64,000 bases of DNA from an uncultured Prevotella sp. (GCA_946998205.1 CAMPYJ010000005.1:1-64000); one strand, 5' to 3'; positions 53,223-62,440 are shown, numbered from the stretch's first letter. Translations and numbers: made by a program. Notes: generated from the sequence alone by a model not told the origin.

Positions 53223-53690
53223 ATGAAAAAAATCGTCATGCTACTCGCATTCACCTGCATGTTCGCAGTGAATGCCGCGTCACAGGAAATCTATAAAGAA
53301 GTAAATCGCATCATGCACCAGGCCGAAGCCATCAAGAATGACGCGAAAAGAAACTTGGAAGAGCGGAAAATAGCCACGTTCAAGGCCGATGCCATCTTCT
53401 ACCTTATTTCAAAAGCGGCGCAAAACGAACACTTCACCGAATTGGAATTGGGCAAGCAAACCAATGCCATGATCGACTTTGTCAACAGCTTTGTCAAGCG
53501 TTTGTCTCGCTCATCCAAGAAGAGGGACAAAGAAATCTTGATGGCTCGGTTCAAGAACGCCACCATTCAAAATCCACTCTTCAACGATCCGGAGAAAGAA
53601 GTGACCTACGCATACGTTGACAACGAAAAATTCATCACGCAGTTTTCCATTGACACCGATTGGGTAAAAGCGTTGAACGCCGTGAGATAA
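53223..53690 (+). CDS. Small exported protein of unknown function
   Basis: A 155-residue protein with a clear signal peptide (MKKIVMLLAFTCMFAVNAAS-QE). The mature part is mostly helical and charged (YKEVNRIMHQAEAIKNDAKR and onward), with a conserved-looking C-terminal end FSIDTDWVKALNAVR. I do not recognise the family. It is 84 bases after ruvC and followed by a strong terminator. Confidence 0.78.
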   Translation: MKKIVMLLAFTCMFAVNAASQEIYKEVNRIMHQAEAIKNDAKRNLEERKIATFKADAIFYLISKAAQNEHFTELELGKQTNAMIDFVNSFVKRLSRSSKKRDKEILMARFKNATIQNPLFNDPEKEVTYAYVDNEKFITQFSIDTDWVKALNAVR

Positions 53691-53696
53691 CAAGAG

Positions 53697-53733
53697 ACGC
53701 GCCTGATGGATGTTCCAAGTCCATCAGACGCGT
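53697..53733. terminator. Bidirectional hairpin between convergent genes
   Basis: ACGCGCCTGATGGA (53697-53710) and TCCATCAGACGCGT (53720-53733) pair with one mismatch around a 9-base loop. It lies between the small exported protein and the DUF6057-like gene, which are convergent. T-tracts are weak on both sides. Confidence 0.65.
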
Positions 53734-53745
53734 TGGCTCTCACTT

Positions 53746-54900
53746 CTACTGGTGATAATGAAAATAGTACCAATAAGTTTTACCATAGACATCCCGAACC
53801 GCGGGTTCCCTGACCCTCTTTTCGGGATATTTTTTTTCCAAATCCTGATAATCTCCATAATCCGCTTCTGTCACCTCGTCATGGTACACCAACTTTGGAT
53901 TTGAACGCGAATGGACATAAAGCACTAACGCCTCGCGGTAATGTTTAGGCAACGAGCCGTCAACATGATAGTAACGGGGAAGATAAGTAACGAACTTGTC
54001 CAAGTCTTTATCCAACAAATAACCACACAACAAATAATCTCCGGCAGTTTTGTTGGCCTTTCCGCTCGCGGCGGTGAGTTCCAAACGGCGCATGACGGGC
54101 ATCTGCCGCCCGGGAATTACACCAATGTAACGATACACGTCTTCATCGGTCGTCAGCAGCATTCTCACCGAACCACCGTTCGGAAGCAGCGACTGAGACC
54201 CGCCCGTCAAGGAATATTCAAACAGTCTCTCCCCCATTTCATGCGTCTTCGACAAGCAAAAGGCACGCAGCATCACCAGGTTCGAGTCTGCCTTCAAACT
54301 GTTTTTGCCCACCTCCAGCGCATCTTCGTATTCCTTGTTGACGATGGCTTGTTCCATTTTGGCTCGTTCGTGAAAGACCACGTCATGATTGCTGAACAGG
54401 CCTACCAGCACGAACATCACGCACAGTGCCATGACGTTTTGCCACATGAGGGGCACGAGGTCTCCGTGCGGATTGTTTTCTTCCGCTCCGCAGCCGTTTC
54501 TCTTGAGCTCCAACATCAAGCCTCCATGAACCAACAGCAGCAAGGGTGCCGCCACCCACCACCATCCCAATGAAAAACGGCGGTCAATATCATTGTTGAT
54601 GTCTGTCAGCATCGTCAGCAGTAGCAATGAGGGGAAAAAGGAAAGCGCACAGCCTATTCCTGAACGCAGGCATACGCGTCGAACGCCAAGATGCACCAGA
54701 TAGAGCGTCAAGGTAATCAACACCGCACCGACACCGGCATGGTAAGAGGTTTTTCCTCCCGACAGTACATGTTGCGCCACCGCCAAGACATCTGCCTGGT
54801 ACGCATGCAGATACACGAAAGTAAAGCAACAAAACAAGATGCTGCACACCATACGTATCAACAACGTACCATTCAGACGGGCTATGGGCTGTGTGACCAA
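53746..54900 (-). CDS. DUF6057-like membrane protein
   Basis: A 384-residue protein whose N-terminal half has four or five hydrophobic segments (LLIRMVCSILFCCFTFVYLH, VGAVLITLTLYLVHLGV, CALSFFPSLLLLTML, WVAAPLLLLVHGGLML, VMALCVMFVLVGLF) and whose C-terminal half is soluble and helical, with TPR-like character (AIVNKEYEDALEVGKNSLKA). This layout fits the Bacteroidetes DUF6057 family, as far as I recall it. The function is unknown. The gene lies 10 bases after glgB on the same strand, so they are probably co-transcribed. Confidence 0.75.
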   Translation of the reverse strand: MVTQPIARLNGTLLIRMVCSILFCCFTFVYLHAYQADVLAVAQHVLSGGKTSYHAGVGAVLITLTLYLVHLGVRRVCLRSGIGCALSFFPSLLLLTMLTDINNDIDRRFSLGWWWVAAPLLLLVHGGLMLELKRNGCGAEENNPHGDLVPLMWQNVMALCVMFVLVGLFSNHDVVFHERAKMEQAIVNKEYEDALEVGKNSLKADSNLVMLRAFCLSKTHEMGERLFEYSLTGGSQSLLPNGGSVRMLLTTDEDVYRYIGVIPGRQMPVMRRLELTAASGKANKTAGDYLLCGYLLDKDLDKFVTYLPRYYHVDGSLPKHYREALVLYVHSRSNPKLVYHDEVTEADYGDYQDLEKKYPEKRVREPAVRDVYGKTYWYYFHYHQ

Positions 54901-54910
54901 GAGTGGATGT

Positions 54911-56980
54911 CTACCGTTTTTTCAAGACCATGGCGCTGCGTGCCGGGATGTATAATTTAAGCCATCCCTTGTTGGCTTCTTCGTACAGCGGGTCGAAGTT
55001 GGTCAAATGCTCAACGCTGTCGTCTGTCAATCCATTACCGCCAAACTGCGGAGAATCCGTGTTCAGCACCACCTGATAGCTCCCGGCCGGAGTGAGAAAG
55101 CCATAATCGACAAACGAACGGGAAGGCGAGAAGTTGAACACGAACACCAAATCACCCCGCATGTAGCACAATATCTGGTCACCGTCATTATGCCAAATCT
55201 CCTGAACGGCCGTCTTGTTGAATCCTTTCTGCGATTTCAACAGGTTGACCATCGCCCGGTCGAAATCCCCCAAATAATGATAATCCAATTCGGGATTGTC
55301 AACCAGGTTCCATTGCCTGCGGGCATATTTATAGCTCCACCCGTTACCCTCTCTTGGAAAATCAATCCATTCAGGATGCCCGAACTCGTTACCCATGAAG
55401 TTAAGGTATCCTCCGTTCATCGTGGATGCGGTAACCAGCCTGATCATTTTGTGAAGCGCTATCCCGCGGTGAACCAAGGCATTTTCATCACCTTTCTTGA
55501 AGTGCCAATACATGTCAGCATCAATCAGTCTGAAGATGATGGTTTTATCACCTACCAAAGCCTGGTCGTGACTTTCGCAATACGAGATGGTCTTCTCGTC
55601 AGAACGCCGGTTCTTGATTTCCCAAAAGATGGAGCTGGGTTTCCAGTCTTCATCCTTCAGCTCCTTAATGGTCTTAATCCAGAAGTCGGGTATGTTCATG
55701 GACATGCGGTAATCAAAGCCCAAGCCGCCATCCTTCACCTTGGCGGCCAAGCCCGGCATGCCGCTAACCTCTTCCGCGATGGTTATCGCGTCGGGGTTCA
55801 CCTCGTGGATAACCTGGTTTGCCAGCGTAAGATAACAAATGGCGGCGTCGTCCTGGTGACCGTTGTAATAATCAGAATAGTTGGTAAACGCCTCCCCCAG
55901 TCCATGACTATAATAGAGCATCGAGGTGACGCCGTCGAAACGGAACCCGTCAAAATGAAATTCCTCCAGCCAATATTTACAGTTGGACAGCAGGAAGTGC
56001 ATCACCTCGTCCTTGCCATAATCAAAACACAAGCTGTCCCATGCGGGATGCTCGTGCCTGTCACCGGGACAGAAATACTGATTGGGGTCGCCCGCCAGGT
56101 TGCCCAGTCCCTCAACCACGTTCTTTACCGCATGACTGTGCACGATGTCCATGATGACAGCCACACCCTGCCGGTGGGCCGCGTCTATCAACCCCTTCAG
56201 CTCCTCGGGCGTGCCGAATCTCGAAGACGCCGCGAAGAACGAACTGACGTGATAGCCGAAAGAGCCGTAATACGGATGCTCCTGTATGGCCATGATCTGT
56301 ATGCAGTTGTAACCCGCCTTCACGATGCGCGGCAGCACATGTTCCTTGAATTCGGTGTACGAGCCAACCTTCTCGGCGTCCTGCGCCATGCCTATGTGGC
56401 ACTCGTAGATGAACAACGGATCCTTGGCAGCCTTGAACTTGCCTGTCTTCCACACATAGGGCTTCTCCGGACACCATACCTGAGCCGAGAAAATCTTGGT
56501 CTTGTCATCTTGAACCACGCGGTTTACCCAGGCCGGGATACGCTCGCCGTGACCGCCATCCCAATACACATGCATCTTGTAATGATCACCATGACGAACG
56601 CGAGCCTTGTCCATCACCAGTTCCCAGTTGCCCGTTCCCTCAACACGCTTGGCGGCGTATTCCGGCCGTTCTTCCCAGTTGTTGAAGTCGCCAACCAGGT
56701 AAATAGCCGTCGCATGGGGCGCCCACTCCCTGAACACCCACCCTTCAGCGGTTTGATGCAACCCGAAATAATGGTGTCCCGAAGCAAACTCGCCTAAGGT
56801 CAGCTTTCCGTTCTGCGTCAAACGGCGCTGCGTCGCCATCGCATGCTCATGCCTGCCGCGGATGGCGTTGGCGTAAGGTTCCAGATAGGGGTCGTTCTTG
56901 ATGATGCCCAACTCACTCACTGCCTCTTCCTGATGTTTTTTTCCTGCACCCTCTGGGTGACGTGACGTTTCATTTTTCAT
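54911..56980 (-). CDS. glgB: 1,4-alpha-glucan branching enzyme, eukaryote-like GH13_8 type
   Basis: GlgB adds alpha-1,6 branches to glycogen. A CBM48 domain is at residues about 60-165 (FREWAPHATAIYLVGDFNNW). The GH13 barrel shows GYHVSSFFAASSRFGTPEEL, the nucleophile region FDGFRFDGVTSM, the acid/base region ITIAEEVSG and CESHDQAL. Spacing and the ASSRFGTPEELK motif match the eukaryotic/starch-type branching enzymes more than E. coli GlgB. Length 689 fits. No glycogen synthase or phosphorylase is adjacent. Confidence 0.95.
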   Translation of the reverse strand: MKNETSRHPEGAGKKHQEEAVSELGIIKNDPYLEPYANAIRGRHEHAMATQRRLTQNGKLTLGEFASGHHYFGLHQTAEGWVFREWAPHATAIYLVGDFNNWEERPEYAAKRVEGTGNWELVMDKARVRHGDHYKMHVYWDGGHGERIPAWVNRVVQDDKTKIFSAQVWCPEKPYVWKTGKFKAAKDPLFIYECHIGMAQDAEKVGSYTEFKEHVLPRIVKAGYNCIQIMAIQEHPYYGSFGYHVSSFFAASSRFGTPEELKGLIDAAHRQGVAVIMDIVHSHAVKNVVEGLGNLAGDPNQYFCPGDRHEHPAWDSLCFDYGKDEVMHFLLSNCKYWLEEFHFDGFRFDGVTSMLYYSHGLGEAFTNYSDYYNGHQDDAAICYLTLANQVIHEVNPDAITIAEEVSGMPGLAAKVKDGGLGFDYRMSMNIPDFWIKTIKELKDEDWKPSSIFWEIKNRRSDEKTISYCESHDQALVGDKTIIFRLIDADMYWHFKKGDENALVHRGIALHKMIRLVTASTMNGGYLNFMGNEFGHPEWIDFPREGNGWSYKYARRQWNLVDNPELDYHYLGDFDRAMVNLLKSQKGFNKTAVQEIWHNDGDQILCYMRGDLVFVFNFSPSRSFVDYGFLTPAGSYQVVLNTDSPQFGGNGLTDDSVEHLTNFDPLYEEANKGWLKLYIPARSAMVLKKR

Positions 56981-57023
56981 GATAGACCTGACTTAATATA
57001 AGATGTTGATATATATAAAATAG

Positions 57024-58157
57024 CTATTCCACATAACGGCGGCCGCGTTCGTAATGCCCGCGCTGAAGAATGTTTCCATTGCGGTCTTTCTCCACGAACC
57101 TTCCATCTCTGGCATCGTCCACGTACGCCCCTTCAAATCGCTTGCCGTCCTTGGTTTCTTCTATGGCGGGGCCGTTGCGCTTTCCATTCTTGAACGTACC
57201 CTTGAATTTGCTGCCGTCGGCGTAGTGGATGATTACCTCGCCATTCACCTTTCCGGCCTTGAAGTCACCCTCGAAGACATCGCCGTTCTTCTTGACCAGC
57301 TTTCCTCGCCCGTCTTGCAAGTCATTTTTCCACAGCCCGGTGTATCGGTCGCCATTGGCCCATGCCATCGTTCCCTCACCGTTTTTCTCTCCGTCTTTGA
57401 ACGTTCCGGTATATTTGTCACCGTTGGCCAAACGGAAGATGCCCTCTCCCGTGCGCTCGCCATCAACGTATTCGCCCTCGTACAAATCACCGTTTTGGAA
57501 TTTGTAGATACCTTTCCCGTTCTGGATGTCGCCCCGCCAGTCGCCCGTATACACGTCTCCGTCAGCGTATTTGTAAAGTCCTTTTCCCTCACGCACGTTG
57601 TTCAGCCATTGACCGTCGTAGCTCGAACCGTCGCCCCAGTCAAAGTATCCCTTGCCACTCTTCTCGTCATCTTTCCACTGCCCTTTGTAATAGGCTCCGG
57701 TAGAGAAGATGTAAGTACCCTTGCCCTGACGCTTGTCTTGGTACCAGTTGCCCTCATAGCGGTCGCCGTTGTAGTAATACATCACGCCGTATCCTTGCTG
57801 ATAGTCGCGGAACCACAGCCCCACATACTTGTTGTTGTTCGCGAAATAATAGGTGCCCCGACCGTGCTGCTGGTTCTGAAACCACTGACCTTCATATTTT
57901 TCTCCATCCGAAAACGTATATACACCATACCCCTGCCGTTTGCCTTTCACGAACTCGCCCTCGTAAGTGTTACCGTTGCTGTATAGCACGTTGCCCTTTC
58001 CCTGTGGCTTTCCGCCAGACATCTCTCCTTTGTATTGTCCGGTGACGCGGGCCTTGCCCGCACCCTCGGATATCGTACACGAGCCCAAGGTCAGTTTTTG
58101 GGCAAAAACATGGAATGGGAATAGAAACAAAATAATGGATAAGAGTTCTTTATTCAC
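57024..58157 (-). CDS. Exported MORN-repeat protein with 14 tandem repeats
   Basis: A 377-residue protein with a signal peptide ending in HVFAQ. From about residue 40 to 360 it consists of 14 repeats of exactly 23 residues, with the pattern Y-x-G-x-W/F-x6-G-x-G-x-Y-x4-G; examples are YEGEFVKGKRQGYGVYTFSDG and YTGDWRGDIQNGKGIYKFQNG. MORN repeats form an extended beta-sheet that in other organisms binds lipids or acts as a scaffold. Here it would be outside the cytoplasm, which is less usual. It is minus strand and divergent from kdsB. Confidence 0.9.
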   Translation of the reverse strand: MNKELLSIILFLFPFHVFAQKLTLGSCTISEGAGKARVTGQYKGEMSGGKPQGKGNVLYSNGNTYEGEFVKGKRQGYGVYTFSDGEKYEGQWFQNQQHGRGTYYFANNNKYVGLWFRDYQQGYGVMYYYNGDRYEGNWYQDKRQGKGTYIFSTGAYYKGQWKDDEKSGKGYFDWGDGSSYDGQWLNNVREGKGLYKYADGDVYTGDWRGDIQNGKGIYKFQNGDLYEGEYVDGERTGEGIFRLANGDKYTGTFKDGEKNGEGTMAWANGDRYTGLWKNDLQDGRGKLVKKNGDVFEGDFKAGKVNGEVIIHYADGSKFKGTFKNGKRNGPAIEETKDGKRFEGAYVDDARDGRFVEKDRNGNILQRGHYERGRRYVE

Positions 58158-58184
58158 GTTATGACAAGTTTGGTTGTACCGTCC

Positions 58185-58214
58185 AAAAGTACTTATTTTT
58201 AGTGATACGACAAA
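58185..58214 (-). promoter_or_regulatory. Promoter of the MORN gene
   Basis: On the minus strand TTTG (58214-58211), 18 bases, then TActTTTG (58192-58185). The spacing is a little short. It lies 27 bases before the start codon. Confidence 0.55.
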
Positions 58215-58233
58215 GACTATTAGTATTATTTAG

Positions 58234-58241
58234 TATCTTTG
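58234..58241 (+). promoter_or_regulatory. -7 box upstream of kdsB
   Basis: TAtcTTTG lies 23 bases before the ATG at 58265, which supports that start over the in-frame codons upstream. Confidence 0.5.
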
Positions 58242-58264
58242 TGCGTCTTAAATTAGATTTTTTT

Positions 58265-59017
58265 ATGAAGTTTACAGGTATCATACCGGCGCGCTACGGA
58301 TCGTCCCGTTTCCCCGGGAAGCCGTTGGCCATGCTGGGTGGCAAGACCGTTATCCAACGGGTGTACGAGCAAGTTTCACAGGTATTGGAAGATGCTTTCG
58401 TGGCAACTGACGACCAGCGCATCTTCGATGCCGTCACTGCTTTTGGCGGAAAAGCGGTGATGACCAGTGCCGACCATCAAAGTGGAACGGACAGAATAGA
58501 GGAAGCTGTGGAGCAATTGGCACTGACGTGTGACGTTGTGCTCAACATTCAAGGCGACGAACCTTTCATTCAGCGACAGCAAATAGAAACGTTGTGCCAT
58601 TGCTTCGACGACCACAAGACGCAAATAGCAACGCTTGGAAAACGGTTTGAAAGCCAGGAGGCGTTGGAAAATCCCAACTCACCGAAGATTGTGGTCGACA
58701 AAGATGGGTATGCGCTTTATTTCTCAAGGTCGGTCATCCCATTCATCAGAAACAAAAAAGGTGACGAATGGATGAGCCAATATCCTTTCTTAAAGCATCT
58801 GGGCATTTACGCCTACCGCAGAGAGGTTCTCAAGGAAATCACCCAGCTGCCGCAATCTTCACTGGAATTGGCCGAGAGTTTGGAACAGTTAAGGTGGCTG
58901 CAGAATGGTTACCGCGTCAAGGTTGGCCTCACCGACATTGAGACCGTGGGAATAGACACGCCTGAAGATTTGAACCGGGCCGAACGCTTTTTAAGCCACT
59001 CGCAGCAGGTGGAGTAA
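58265..59017 (+). CDS. kdsB: 3-deoxy-manno-octulosonate cytidylyltransferase
   Basis: KdsB makes CMP-Kdo, the activated form of Kdo for the LPS inner core. From the ATG at 58265 it has 250 residues, the family size. Motifs: IIPARYGSSRFPGKPL at the N-terminus (nucleotide binding), VMTSADHQSGTDRIEE, NIQGDEPFI, and HLGIYAYRRE, then LELAESLEQLRWLQNG, which are all typical. It stands alone, convergent with tilS. Confidence 0.96.
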   Translation: MKFTGIIPARYGSSRFPGKPLAMLGGKTVIQRVYEQVSQVLEDAFVATDDQRIFDAVTAFGGKAVMTSADHQSGTDRIEEAVEQLALTCDVVLNIQGDEPFIQRQQIETLCHCFDDHKTQIATLGKRFESQEALENPNSPKIVVDKDGYALYFSRSVIPFIRNKKGDEWMSQYPFLKHLGIYAYRREVLKEITQLPQSSLELAESLEQLRWLQNGYRVKVGLTDIETVGIDTPEDLNRAERFLSHSQQVE

Positions 59018-59090
59018 CGAACGGCGCGCAGATGGATGTTCAATAGCATGGACTTTGGCCGACAAAGTCATTGAGTTTGGGGCTCAATTG

Positions 59091-59117
59091 CATTGAGTTT
59101 GAGTACCAAACTCAATG
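59091..59117. terminator. Hairpin between convergent kdsB and tilS
   Basis: CATTGAGTTTG (59091-59101) and CAAACTCAATG (59107-59117) are an exact 11-bp inverted repeat with a 5-base loop, followed on the plus strand by CTTTT. The same 11-mer CATTGAGTTTG also occurs at 59069-59079. Confidence 0.6.
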
Positions 59118-59191
59118 CTTTTAAAGCTATATATGTATCATCATGGTTTTCAATTGGTTGGAAGCACCGCTGGTATATGATAAGATGATGT

Positions 59192-60517
59192 TCATTCGTG
59201 AAGCATTTCTACTTTTAATACTGTTTGCGTGGCTGTTGTCATCTTATAGGGATCGCCCAGCCTCTCCTCCACTACCCAAAGTATATGACCTTGATGGTCG
59301 GTCAAAACCAGTTGCCGCCGTTTCTCAAACAGCGACATCTTGCGGTCGGTCATGTAGTCGCTCAGCAGTTTGGTTCCTTTCATACCGAAAGGCTGGAAGC
59401 GGTCGGCTGGCTGGACAGGTCTGAGTACTAATGGAAAACTTACTTGGTCAAAATCCATGTAGGCACAGCGTTTATCCTTGACGGTTTGAGCCGATATGGG
59501 GGTGGTGGTGACGGAAAGCCGTACTTTCAACGTAGCATCATAGCGGTAAAGGCCTGGTTCGGGAAGGATAAGCGTCTTCCTCGTTCGGTCGTCTCGCCGC
59601 GCCAATACCAGTTGGCCGCGGTCAATCAGCAACTCGTGTGTCTTGGATGTCCACACTCTTCCGCTGCCGTTGTTTCTGTTTTCATAAATGTTGCCAACCT
59701 GCTTGGAGGTGAATTGATGGTTTTTCAGCAAATACCACAATATGTATTCGTGCGTAACCTCCTTCAGAGGGAAATACCAATAAAGTCCGCGGGGTTTCCA
59801 TTGGGCCACCCGTTCCATCCACCCGTCAAGGATACTCACGACATCAGCCAGGCGCAGGGCTGTTTGCAAGATGTTTTGCTGTGCCGCTGGATTGATGCTT
59901 TCCAAGAGAGGAACCACTTCCAACCGCATTTTATTGCGCTGGACATCGGCCACCAAATTGGTACTGTCGGTGATGTAATTTTGTTGAATGGTTTGCAGGT
60001 AATCCGTTATTTCCTTGCGACTTACGCAAAGCAGTGGCCGGTATACGCAATCGTTCTCAGGCGCAATGCCCGTCAACCCATGAATGCCCGTTGAGCGAAC
60101 CAGGTTGATTAAAATGGTTTCTACGCTGTCTTCCTGATGATGCCCCACACAAACGCCACCGGCACTCATGTCCTTACAAAGGTTTTTAAAATGGGCGTAC
60201 CTCAGCTCGCGCGCCGCCATCTCAATGCTCACATGGTGCAACTCGGCATAAGAGCGCGTGTCAAAATGCGCCAAATGCAGTGGGACGTCAAGTTTCCGGC
60301 ACAACTCTTGGCAAAAAAGCTCATCCCTATCCGACTCTTCACCGCGCAAGCGGAAATTGCAATGGATGGCTTCTAAGCGGTAGCCCAGCGCCTTCAGGCA
60401 GCGAAGCAGGCACACGCTGTCGGCTCCGCCTGAAAGGGCTACCAGATACAACTCATCTTTGTGAAGCAACGACAAAGATGAGATATATTGCTGAATATGA
60501 CTCTCAAACTTATTCAA
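59192..60517 (-). CDS. tilS: tRNA(Ile)-lysidine synthase
   Basis: TilS changes C34 of tRNA-Ile (CAU) to lysidine so that AUA is read as isoleucine. The ATP pyrophosphatase loop is S29-G-G-A-D-S34. GHHQEDSVETILINLVRSTG and the C-terminal TilS domain (RPVQPADRFQPFGMKGTKLL) are present. Length 441 is typical of the long form. Its start overlaps the stop of rlmI by 8 bases. Confidence 0.96.
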   Translation of the reverse strand: MNKFESHIQQYISSLSLLHKDELYLVALSGGADSVCLLRCLKALGYRLEAIHCNFRLRGEESDRDELFCQELCRKLDVPLHLAHFDTRSYAELHHVSIEMAARELRYAHFKNLCKDMSAGGVCVGHHQEDSVETILINLVRSTGIHGLTGIAPENDCVYRPLLCVSRKEITDYLQTIQQNYITDSTNLVADVQRNKMRLEVVPLLESINPAAQQNILQTALRLADVVSILDGWMERVAQWKPRGLYWYFPLKEVTHEYILWYLLKNHQFTSKQVGNIYENRNNGSGRVWTSKTHELLIDRGQLVLARRDDRTRKTLILPEPGLYRYDATLKVRLSVTTTPISAQTVKDKRCAYMDFDQVSFPLVLRPVQPADRFQPFGMKGTKLLSDYMTDRKMSLFEKRRQLVLTDHQGHILWVVEERLGDPYKMTTATQTVLKVEMLHE

Positions 60518-61694
60518 CGTATAAGACGAGGCCCTTCAGATATTCTCCTTCGGGATGGTAAATGTTGATGGGATGGTCGGCAGGCTGGTGCAACTGGTGC
60601 AGGATGCGAACCTTGCGTTTGGACTGGGCGGCCGCGGTGAACACGGCATTCCTGAAGTTTTCTTTCGTTACCACCTGCGAGCAACTGAACGTAAACAGTA
60701 TTCCACCGGGCTTTATACGCTCGAGCCCCTTGACGTTCAGCCGGGTATAACCCTTCAAGGCATTGCGCAGCGCCGCCCGGTGCTTGGCAAAGGCGGGAGG
60801 ATCAAGCACCACCAGGTCGTATTGGGCATCGTGAGCGTCGAGGTACTTGAACGCATCATCGCAGAAAGCCGCATGCCTGTCATCCGACGGGAAGTTCAAC
60901 TCGACGTTCGCTTTGGTCAGCTCTACGGCTTTAGCACTGCTGTCAACCGAATGAACGAGCTTGGCCCCACCGCGCATGGCATACACGGAGAAGCCTCCGG
61001 TGTAGCAAAACATGTTGAGTACCGAGCGGTTTTTGGCATATTTTTCCAGCAAGGAGCGGTTTTCGCGCTGGTCTACGAAAAAGCCGGTCTTTTGCCCTTT
61101 CAACCAGTCCACATGAAATTTCAGTCCGTTCTCGACGGCCACGTTGTCATCACTGCCACCATAGAGGAACCCATCCTGCTGTCCCAACTCGGCCTTGAAC
61201 GGCAAGGTGGTCTCGCTTTTATAGAAAACATGCTCGACACGGCTGCCCATCACGCTCCTGAGAGCCTCGCATACATGCAGTCGTTCAACGTGCATGCCGA
61301 CGCTATGCGCTTGCATGACGGCCGTTTTCCCATAACAATCAATGATTAAGCCAGGCAACGAGTCGCCTTCACCATGCACCAATCGGTAGGTGTTGTTTGT
61401 TGGATTGTCGGCAATGCCAATGGCGACGCGCATGTCCAGGGCTGCCTTTAGCCTTGACCTCCAAAACTCTTGATCGATGTTGATGTCCCTGAACGACAGT
61501 ATCCGCACGGCGATGGAGCCAATTTGGTAATGCCCTATGGCAACGAACTCTCGGTCAAAAGTCACCACTTTGACAAGTTCACCTTCCTCAATCCCCTCGT
61601 CCATCCGGAGAATTGCACCCGAGAATATCCAGGGATGGAAACGCTTGAGCGACTCTTCCTTACCCTTTTTAAGCTGTATGGTTTTGATTGTCAT
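60510..61694 (-). CDS. rlmI: 23S rRNA (cytosine-C5) methyltransferase, RlmI-like
   Basis: An AdoMet-dependent rRNA methyltransferase. An N-terminal PUA domain (residues 1-75, IQLKKGKEESLKRFHPWIFS) is followed by an RlmI central region (GLIIDCYGKTAVMQAHSVGM) and a Rossmann domain with VLNMFCYTGGFSVYA and the catalytic-type VVLDPPAFAKH. TFSCSQVVTKENF is also conserved. Length 394 matches RlmI of E. coli (m5C1962). It overlaps the exonuclease gene by 26 bases and tilS by 8, so three genes form one compact operon. Confidence 0.92.
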   Translation of the reverse strand: MTIKTIQLKKGKEESLKRFHPWIFSGAILRMDEGIEEGELVKVVTFDREFVAIGHYQIGSIAVRILSFRDINIDQEFWRSRLKAALDMRVAIGIADNPTNNTYRLVHGEGDSLPGLIIDCYGKTAVMQAHSVGMHVERLHVCEALRSVMGSRVEHVFYKSETTLPFKAELGQQDGFLYGGSDDNVAVENGLKFHVDWLKGQKTGFFVDQRENRSLLEKYAKNRSVLNMFCYTGGFSVYAMRGGAKLVHSVDSSAKAVELTKANVELNFPSDDRHAAFCDDAFKYLDAHDAQYDLVVLDPPAFAKHRAALRNALKGYTRLNVKGLERIKPGGILFTFSCSQVVTKENFRNAVFTAAAQSKRKVRILHQLHQPADHPINIYHPEGEYLKGLVLYVE

Positions 61695-62337
61695 CTTTTA
61701 CTTGTTTAGCGTTATCTTCTTCTTCGTCAGGTATGAGCGTATAATCGCCGGTCTCTCTCAGCCTAAGTATTTCTTCATACAACATGATACAGGCCCATGC
61801 GTCGGTGGCCGCGTATAGCTTTTGTTTATCCGTAAGGTTCTCCTGATCCCAATTGGTGAGACGCTGACGCTTGCTGATCTTTTGATGAAAGATGTTCGCA
61901 TACAACTTCTGAAGACTTAAATCTTTGATTCCGAGTTCTCCCACAATATCCTGCAAGTCAATAAAATAACCTTTCTTAAACTCAGACCTTCTATGCAACA
62001 TCAACAAGTCGTCATGCCACGACAATCCAATCATCTTGGTTTGCGTGTTCTCCAACAACCGTTTGATGGCCGGAGTGATGCCTAATATATTAAGACGGAA
62101 CAGGAAACAAATCTCCCTGGTAGCGACCTGAAACAATGAAACTTGGTAAGACTGTCCTTTTCTGAATACGGGACGCGTTTCGGTATCTACGCCCAAGAGG
62201 TCTTGAGACAACAAGAATTTCACCGCTTTCTCTGCCATCTTTTCAGTGGTCACGACAATGATTCGACCTGGAAATAAAACTTGTGGGAGTGCGTGGATGG
62301 CTTCCTTGCTGAATTTGCTGTAGATAATTCTGTTCAT
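61669..62337 (-). CDS. 3'-5' exonuclease, RNase D/WRN-like DEDD family
   Basis: A 222-residue nuclease. ExoI is D-x-E in LLGVDTETRP, ExoII is near MIGLSWHDDLLML, and ExoIII is YAATDAWACIMLYEEI (DEDDy). No HRDC domain is present, so it is a stand-alone exonuclease domain as found in many Bacteroidetes. The target may be RNA or DNA; this cannot be told from sequence. The ATG at 62337 is chosen, since the longer frame starts at a TTG inside the -7 box. Confidence 0.9.
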   Translation of the reverse strand: MNRIIYSKFSKEAIHALPQVLFPGRIIVVTTEKMAEKAVKFLLSQDLLGVDTETRPVFRKGQSYQVSLFQVATREICFLFRLNILGITPAIKRLLENTQTKMIGLSWHDDLLMLHRRSEFKKGYFIDLQDIVGELGIKDLSLQKLYANIFHQKISKRQRLTNWDQENLTDKQKLYAATDAWACIMLYEEILRLRETGDYTLIPDEEEDNAKQVKDDNQNHTA

Positions 62338-62358
62338 AACCCGTATTCTTTCGAATTG

Positions 62359-62366
62359 CAAAAATA
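62359..62366 (-). promoter_or_regulatory. -7 box of the exonuclease-rlmI-tilS operon
   Basis: On the minus strand TATTTTTG lies 21 bases before the exonuclease ATG. No TTTG at -33. Confidence 0.55.
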
Positions 62367-62409
62367 GAAAAAAGTTATCAAAAAGTGAAGGTTTCTGACA
62401 TATTTACGC

Positions 62410-62417
62410 TATTTTTG
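62410..62417 (+). promoter_or_regulatory. -7 box of ftsK
   Basis: TATTTTTG lies 23 bases before the ftsK ATG, divergent from the exonuclease promoter 43 bases away. No -33 match. Confidence 0.55.
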
Positions 62418-62440
62418 CATTCGAATCACATTGACTTGAT

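Noticed and set aside
55007..56797. 596-codon open frame on the plus strand
   Set aside because: It is the antisense of glgB. No motif or start context is visible, and the glgB frame has full catalytic motifs.
57054..57986. 310-codon hydrophobic open frame on the plus strand
   Set aside because: It mirrors the MORN repeats on the other strand. The Val/Leu-rich product is what antisense reading of such repeats gives.
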